Shown: piece by piece, positions 1-4,488 of the stretch
How positions within the stretch are numbered: the stretch's first letter is position 1
How the letters are laid out: the number at the start of each line of letters is the position of its first letter
Assembly (NCBI GenBank): GCA_002692605.1
Contig: NZLE01000005.1
Coordinates: forward strand, 1 to 7,459
Reading direction: 5' to 3'
Source of the DNA: Opitutia bacterium
GTDB taxonomy: Bacteria > Verrucomicrobiota > Verrucomicrobiia > Opitutales > Seribacteraceae
DNA: 7,459 nt
Notes under the pieces: generated by a model
Database searches by the model: none
The model's input: the letters and a program-made list of their open reading frames with translations, nothing else
Told to the model about the DNA's origin: nothing
Position numbers and translations under genes: made by a program

Positions 1-395
1 CGTACCGGGACGCCGAGCGGTCACTCCAACGGGCTTTGGAGAAAGGATCCGCTTGGGAAAAGTATTGGGCTTGCGTTGTATGCTCCCATTTTGGAGAAAA
101 GGCCAAGAGTGCGGTGAGTGCCTTGCAAGCCTTGGCACAGGATCGGAATCTGATGGTGAGAATGAGAGCGGTCGAAGCTCTGGCTTTGGTCAACGGGCAA
201 GATCCTCTTCCCCAGTTGGTGCGCATCGCCAATCAGAGTTCGTCTGCAGTTGAAGTCCTTCTGACTTTGAATGCGGTGGCATTTTTCCGAGATCATCATG
301 GGTTCGCATTGGACGTGAAATCTCTTAAGGTAAAGGCTCCCCAGGGCCAATACCTCCGTCGGACGGAATATTTTGCCGAAGACTTAAATCTTTAA
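1..395 (+). CDS. C-terminal part of a HEAT-repeat-like protein, probably a sulfatase tail (5' end outside window)
   Basis: The reading frame is open from the first complete codon at position 3 to TAA at 393-395, giving 130 residues with no start needed, so the gene begins before the window. The visible part is alpha-helical with HEAT-like spacing: EKYWACVVCSHFG, then DRNLMVRMRAVEALALV, then a run ending LLTLNAVAFF, and a final YLRRTEYF. This order (a Y-W-A helix, a V-R-x-x-A-x-E-A-L helix, an L-x-x-N-A helix, then a Y-x-R-R end) is what I know from the C-termini of many planctomycete and verrucomicrobial sulfatases, where HEAT-like repeats follow the catalytic domain. The sulfatase catalytic motif (C/S-x-P-x-R) would lie upstream and cannot be seen, so the sulfatase call is inference; an unrelated HEAT-repeat protein remains possible. 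No terminator lies directly after the stop; the nearest is at 558-592. Confidence 0.7.
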   Translation, partial: YRDAERSLQRALEKGSAWEKYWACVVCSHFGEKAKSAVSALQALAQDRNLMVRMRAVEALALVNGQDPLPQLVRIANQSSSAVEVLLTLNAVAFFRDHHGFALDVKSLKVKAPQGQYLRRTEYFAEDLNL

Positions 396-461
396 GTTTG
401 GCCTTCGAATGAATTCTAAATTTTCAGGTTATTGCCAATTCTTTACTCAAAAAGCAACTGT

Positions 462-487
462 TTGAAGTTTTTGTGTCATATTATAAT
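462..487 (+). promoter_or_regulatory. Candidate sigma70-type promoter before the terminator-capped leader
   Basis: A perfect -10 consensus TATAAT lies at 482-487 in an AT-rich stretch. The best -35-like hexamer is TTGAAG at 462-467, but the spacer is only 14 bases, shorter than the usual 16-18; CTGTTT at 459-464 gives 17 bases but matches poorly. Initiation would fall near 494. It is the only good promoter-like site in the gap before the large membrane-protein gene. A chance TATAAT in AT-rich DNA is a real alternative. Confidence 0.3.
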
Positions 488-493
488 CAACTT

Positions 494-592
494 AGGCTAT
501 AAGCTTAAAGCGGCTTGTGTTTACGGGCAATATACACACTTAGATCGTCGCAAACGTAGGCGCGTGGTTTGGGCAAACCACGCGCCTTTTTT
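494..592 (+). ncRNA. Candidate small RNA or attenuated 5' leader (about 99 nt)
   Basis: The interval runs from the start site predicted by TATAAT at 482-487 to the U-tract of the strong terminator. It can form a hairpin TGTGTTTA (516-523) with TATACACA (531-538), seven pairs with one T-T mismatch around a 7-base loop, followed by the terminator hairpin. A weaker AAGC (501-504)/GCTT (513-516) pairing competes with that hairpin because it shares base 516. I recognise no known RNA family. Alternatives are a leader controlling the gene at 625 by attenuation, or simply the long 3' end of the upstream mRNA. Confidence 0.3.
558..592 (+). terminator. Strong intrinsic (Rho-independent) terminator
   Basis: A perfect inverted repeat AGGCGCGTGGTTT (558-570) and AAACCACGCGCCT (575-587) encloses a 4-base loop GGGC and is followed immediately by a T-tract (587-592). 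Thirteen uninterrupted pairs, GC-rich at the base, and six T residues make this a textbook plus-strand terminator. On the minus strand no comparable T-tract follows, so it is one-directional. It ends 32 bases before the GTG of the next gene, which leaves little space for a separate promoter between them. Confidence 0.9.
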
Positions 593-624
593 CCCCGGCA
601 AATGACTCTCCAATAGCAATCGTT

Positions 625-3174
625 GTGCGGTATTCAGGTTTTAGATTATGGGATTTGCTTGTGTTGCTCATTTGCTCGGTTTTCGGATTTTATTGTCAGG
701 ATTGCTCATCCGAGGCATTGCGCGACATGCGACAGATGGAAAGGGTGCCAAACGTTTCCGCCAATCACGTCATACCCGGGGAGGTCAGCGTACATGGTAG
801 GGCAAACAAAGGGACAAAATCCCTCAAGTCTCGCTATACGAAAATTCCCTGCCTATACCACCGTTACCTGAAGGAGAGAGAGGAAAAGGATTCGGATGGG
901 GATACGCGATGGGTCACTGTGGAAAGTGGTTCGGAGGGCACCGATTTCTTTCTTGGAGACGAGACGGGGAAGGTATTGGTCAAGCTTTCGCGTAAGGGTG
1001 TAAGACCCGATCTTTACAGAGATCACAGGGAGAGGCAGGGCAGGTACAGATACTCCGAGTGGAGAATCGAGGAGCGGGAGAGAGTGTATGCCTTTGCCAT
1101 GGCCAAAGAGGATGCGGAGGGTTTGTCGCTTCGCTTTGACCTGCCTGGTTCCTTTACGCCTATTTTGTCCAATGACGGAGCGTTGGAAAATCGGTCCGAT
1201 TATGGAACCAAAGCGGTGTTGTTCAGCGCATTGAGTCTTTCCCTTTTTTGTTTCGCATGCCTGTCTTTCTGTTTCTTGTGCCGGATTCATAGGGTTTTGG
1301 TTTTTCTCTCCATCGTTTCCTTTCTGGTTTTCTCGGTTTTGCTTTACTTCTCCATGAATTTGATGCGTTCGGACTTGATGGATGGTTTCGAACGCATGTC
1401 CAGGTTGGAGAGATCGGCGAATGTTCAAGTCGAAAAACTTCTGGGCAAATCCTTTGACTGGGCCACCGTTTCGGAAAGCTCGCGATCCCTCGCTCAAACC
1501 GAAAGGGATCGGGTAATGGGAATTCGAGACGACTATCTGGAATCGATTGCCCGAACCAATTCCATTCGCAATCGATTCCCGGAAATGATCCTAGCTCCCC
1601 TATGGGGGATTGACTCCTGGCCAATGCCTAATGGGGTGACTTCGGAGGAACAGGGGATTATCCAAAAGACTCCAGTAAAAGCTTGGGTCGTTGCGGTCTC
1701 TCTTTTCTCGGCTGCAATTGTCATTGCATTAGGTGTCTATTTCGGTTTTCGCCGAATCAAGATCAAGCGATACATTGAGAACATACCTACTTCCCTTGCT
1801 TCGGGCTTGGCTTATGGACCGGCGGAAATCAAGGGAAGCGTAAAGTTTTCCGAAGGGGCTTTTGTGAAGGGGCCGGAGACTCGGGTCAAATGCGTGTACT
1901 TCAGGCATAAGATCACCGAAAAGAGAAGATCCGGGAAAAGTACCAAAACTGTGGTGATTAAGGACGAAACCAAATATGTGAATTTTTTGTGCGAGGACCG
2001 CGAAGGAAAAACCTTGATTGATCCCAAGGGCGCGGAAGTAAGCGCAGAACTGAAGATTAGAAGGAAAAAAGGCAGGCGGACTTATTACGAATGGCATTTG
2101 CCGAAGGATGTGGAGCTATATGTGCTGGGTTCGGCGGTGGTCGACGAAAAGGCGGGAGATCGGTTGATGTTATCCGATGGAAACGACGACTTTCCATTTC
2201 TCATCTCGGATGAATCGGAAACCGAGACTATGCTGAGGCAAAGCAGGAAGGGGCTCAAGGGTATTGGTTACGCTCAGAATGCAACGGTTTTTTCGGGTAT
2301 GATCATCTTTGGAGGATTGGGGTCTTTCGCAGCCACGGATTTCCTGATGGCCGCATCTTTCGCTCCCTTGTTTCTTGCTCTAAGTATGGTTGCCCTGATG
2401 TATAACGATTTGGTTTTTTTGCTAAACAGAACGAAACGGGCATGGGCCAATATAGAGGTTTCCCTCAAAAAGAGAGCGGACCTTCTTCCCAATCTGGAAA
2501 AAGTGGTGAGGACCTACCTCTCTCATGAAAAAGGGGTCCTTGATTCCCTGGCGGAACTGCGTGGGGCGGTCGTCGGTGTTCAATCCTATACGCCTGCTCA
2601 AGCCGATCAGGCAATGCGAAGGGAGTTTGCTTTGAGCTCCCGCCTGATTGCTCTCCGAGAGGCGTATCCGGATTTGAAGGCAAATCGGATGATGGAAGAC
2701 TTCATGAATCGATTGACTCGCATGGAGAACGAAATCTCCATGATGCGAGCGGGTTACAATGACGGGGTGGAACGATACCTTACGGTGAAGCGTAGAATTC
2801 CCGAAGTTATTCTGGCGCGAGCCTTGAAGTTCCAGGACGTCGATTTACTTACCTTTTCTTCCGAGGTCAGGGAAGTCCCCTCGCTCCAGACGGACGATGG
2901 GAACCTCTCCATACCGAAGACCTCCGAGGCGGAACCGTTGAAGCAGCCTATCGTGGCGGCCAAAAGTGAGAAGCAAGCCGTACCCGAAGCTCCCTTGCCA
3001 ACCTCCCCGAAAAGCATCAATCTTTATCTTTGGAAAAACGACCGTATGGAAGGTCCGTTCGATCTTGCAAAGGTCAGGGAGTTGGTTGCGGCGGGAGTTT
3101 ATCAAAAAAACGATTTGGCATGCTGGGATGGAAAGAACTGGAAGTCAGTTTCGAAGATTCCCGGGTTCTCTTGA
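625..3174 (+). CDS. Multi-pass membrane protein: GIDE - (LemA-like) - GIDE - LemA - GYF_2
   Basis: The protein has 849 residues. Seen in order: an N-terminal hydrophobic segment (about 8-24); GIDE domain 1 (about 51-166; CLYHR, FFLGDETGKVLV, YSEW); two membrane segments (about 197-218 and 223-245); a charged helical region (247-335) ending RFPEMILAPLWGI; a membrane segment (353-373) followed by RRIKIKR; GIDE domain 2 (about 400-506; CVYFR, FLCEDREGKTLIDP, YYEW); a membrane hairpin (about 553-593); a canonical LemA domain (about 592-737; WANIEVSLKKRADLLPNL, YPDLKAN, PEVILA); a Pro/Glu-rich linker; and a GYF_2 domain (797-849; LYLWKNDRMEGPF, ending WKSVSKIPGF). GIDE is the membrane-adjacent domain of eukaryotic MULAN/MUL1 ligases, but no RING finger is present, so ubiquitin-ligase activity should not be inferred. 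LemA proteins are membrane-anchored helical bundles of poorly known function. GTG 625 is the first possible start after the in-frame stop at 541 and gives Arg residues before the hydrophobic core; no Shine-Dalgarno is visible. A scaffold or envelope-stress role is inference. Confidence 0.9.
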   Translation: MRYSGFRLWDLLVLLICSVFGFYCQDCSSEALRDMRQMERVPNVSANHVIPGEVSVHGRANKGTKSLKSRYTKIPCLYHRYLKEREEKDSDGDTRWVTVESGSEGTDFFLGDETGKVLVKLSRKGVRPDLYRDHRERQGRYRYSEWRIEERERVYAFAMAKEDAEGLSLRFDLPGSFTPILSNDGALENRSDYGTKAVLFSALSLSLFCFACLSFCFLCRIHRVLVFLSIVSFLVFSVLLYFSMNLMRSDLMDGFERMSRLERSANVQVEKLLGKSFDWATVSESSRSLAQTERDRVMGIRDDYLESIARTNSIRNRFPEMILAPLWGIDSWPMPNGVTSEEQGIIQKTPVKAWVVAVSLFSAAIVIALGVYFGFRRIKIKRYIENIPTSLASGLAYGPAEIKGSVKFSEGAFVKGPETRVKCVYFRHKITEKRRSGKSTKTVVIKDETKYVNFLCEDREGKTLIDPKGAEVSAELKIRRKKGRRTYYEWHLPKDVELYVLGSAVVDEKAGDRLMLSDGNDDFPFLISDESETETMLRQSRKGLKGIGYAQNATVFSGMIIFGGLGSFAATDFLMAASFAPLFLALSMVALMYNDLVFLLNRTKRAWANIEVSLKKRADLLPNLEKVVRTYLSHEKGVLDSLAELRGAVVGVQSYTPAQADQAMRREFALSSRLIALREAYPDLKANRMMEDFMNRLTRMENEISMMRAGYNDGVERYLTVKRRIPEVILARALKFQDVDLLTFSSEVREVPSLQTDDGNLSIPKTSEAEPLKQPIVAAKSEKQAVPEAPLPTSPKSINLYLWKNDRMEGPFDLAKVRELVAAGVYQKNDLACWDGKNWKSVSKIPGFS

Positions 3175-3177
3175 GTT

Positions 3178-4488
3178 TCAATCCTGTTTGCGATAGGGGT
3201 TTGGGCGGTTCAGGTAACGTTCTCGGAGACGGGTATGCCTACTGGCAAGCGAAACGCGTTTACCCTCTATGCGCATGTCCACCACCTGCGTCCGTAAGTC
3301 GAGGAGATCGCCGTCACAGGCAATGAAAGTGGCATCCTTGCCCTTTTCAAGAGTCCCCAAACGGTCTTGCATGCCCAGAAGCCTGGCAGGATTTCGGGTA
3401 ATCGAAGCGATCGCATCCGCTCGGGAAAGTCCATAGGCATTGGCTTGGGCGGCATAGTAGGGAAGGTTGCGTTGGTTGGCAGCGGCCCATGCTCCCAATC
3501 TCAAGCCGATCGAAACCCTGACCCCTGCCTCGGCGAGGATTCCCGGGGCCCGAAAATGAAGGTCGTGGGGCTGATGGCTTTGTGGAGGAGCGGTGAAGAT
3601 ATGACGGAAAATCACCGGGACCTCCTCCTCGGCCAAGCGTTCGGCCAATTTCCACGAATCCTTCGCTCCGGAAAGAATGATCTCATACTTCCGTCTTTTC
3701 GCCCAATCCAAGGCGGAGGTGATTTGGCGAGCATCTTCCGCATGAATCACTATGGGCATCTCGGCATTGAGAAAAGGGAGCATCGCTTCCCAAGTCGGGT
3801 TTTTCCCCACCTTGAGGTCCTTGGTTTGTCGAGCTTTTGCGTAGGCTTCTCCCCGGTTGAAGAATTCGTCGAGTTCCACCAAGCTCCTTTTGCGTTCCTT
3901 ATCCTGTTCCTTCAGTGCCTTTGGTTTCTTGTCGGAGACTGATTGCGTCTTGAATTTAGTGGCTAACCCTTGCCCGGGCCACCACAGGTGCAAGGCAACC
4001 GATTTCCGAACGGTCATTTCCTCGATGCCCCAACCTTCTAACCGAATCAGGCCTGAAATGCCCGAAATCGTGCCACCCATTGGGATAACCCATGAGTGTG
4101 TGATTCCATTGGCCCGAGCGACTGGGATTAATTCCGAATCCGGATTGATGGCGCTCCACGCTTCGATTTCGGCAGTATGAGATCCGACTTCCCTTTCGTC
4201 TCTGGTGGGCCGCAGGGCATTGATTTCAGCCAAGCCCAAGGATGATCCGGGACTAATCAAGCCCGGATATACCTGAAAGGAACCCCAGTCGATTACCTTT
4301 GATCCCTTGGGACGCGAGACGGTGGGACCGACTTCGATGATCTTCGATCCGCGAACGAGAATTTCCCCGGCGCTGATCAGTTGAGTGGGGGTCAATTGAA
4401 TGGACTTTGCCCGATACACGAAAGTTTCCTCACAGTAAACGCTTGGAGACAGGCAAATAGCGCCGAGAAGGATGAGAACTCTTTTCAT
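3178..4488 (-). CDS. Exported amidohydrolase-superfamily protein lacking the HxH metal motif (436 aa)
   Basis: The start chosen is ATG at 4486-4488, which overlaps the TGA of the upstream gene as ATGA and begins a good signal peptide (MKRVLILLGAICLSPSVYC, then EE). A TTG 24 bases upstream would add eight charged residues before it and is less likely. The fold follows the amidohydrolase superfamily: an N-terminal beta-sandwich strand pair (GEILVRGSKIIEVGP), then YPGLISP at the position where active members have PG-x-x-D-x-H-x-H, then VIHAEDARQITSALDWA (about 247-263), and the C-terminal signature ITRNPARLLGMQDRLGTLEKGKDA (about 363-386, shown here in one piece as key residues N-P-A-R, G-T-L-E-K-G-K). 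The HxH is absent (I78-S79-P80-G81-S82-S83). I know similar HxH-less proteins paired with a roughly 1000-residue amidohydrolase in Bacteroidetes, so the loss is probably a family trait rather than a mutation. Its stop lies 3 bases from the stop of the convergent gene. Substrate unknown. Confidence 0.85.
   Translation of the reverse strand: MKRVLILLGAICLSPSVYCEETFVYRAKSIQLTPTQLISAGEILVRGSKIIEVGPTVSRPKGSKVIDWGSFQVYPGLISPGSSLGLAEINALRPTRDEREVGSHTAEIEAWSAINPDSELIPVARANGITHSWVIPMGGTISGISGLIRLEGWGIEEMTVRKSVALHLWWPGQGLATKFKTQSVSDKKPKALKEQDKERKRSLVELDEFFNRGEAYAKARQTKDLKVGKNPTWEAMLPFLNAEMPIVIHAEDARQITSALDWAKRRKYEIILSGAKDSWKLAERLAEEEVPVIFRHIFTAPPQSHQPHDLHFRAPGILAEAGVRVSIGLRLGAWAAANQRNLPYYAAQANAYGLSRADAIASITRNPARLLGMQDRLGTLEKGKDATFIACDGDLLDLRTQVVDMRIEGKRVSLASRHTRLRERYLNRPNPYRKQD

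Noticed and set aside
517..543. Eight-codon GTG frame (ending TAG) in the candidate leader, as a possible leader peptide
   Set aside because: It has no ribosome-binding site and no run of a regulatory amino acid; its codons coincide with the 516-538 hairpin and are explained by chance.
853..1497. Long minus-strand open frame of about 214 codons inside the GIDE/LemA gene
   Set aside because: It lies wholly antisense to a gene with clear GIDE and LemA domains, and its translation is low in domain-like features and rich in Arg, Gln and Lys as expected of a shadow frame.
1822..2142. Ubiquitin-ligase function suggested by the resemblance of the GIDE domain to MULAN/MUL1
   Set aside because: No RING finger Cys/His pattern follows either GIDE domain; the region after GIDE 2 is a membrane hairpin and LemA.
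3367..3942. Plus-strand open frame of about 191 codons opposite the 436-residue amidohydrolase
   Set aside because: It is antisense to a protein with recognisable amidohydrolase signatures, and its own translation shows no motif or signal peptide that I recognise.
4432..4488. Possible lipoprotein signal at the first Cys of the 436-residue protein, and likewise of the 953-residue protein
   Set aside because: The residues before the Cys are S-V-Y and T-S-F; the bulky aromatic at -1 does not fit the signal peptidase II lipobox, so ordinary signal peptides are more likely.
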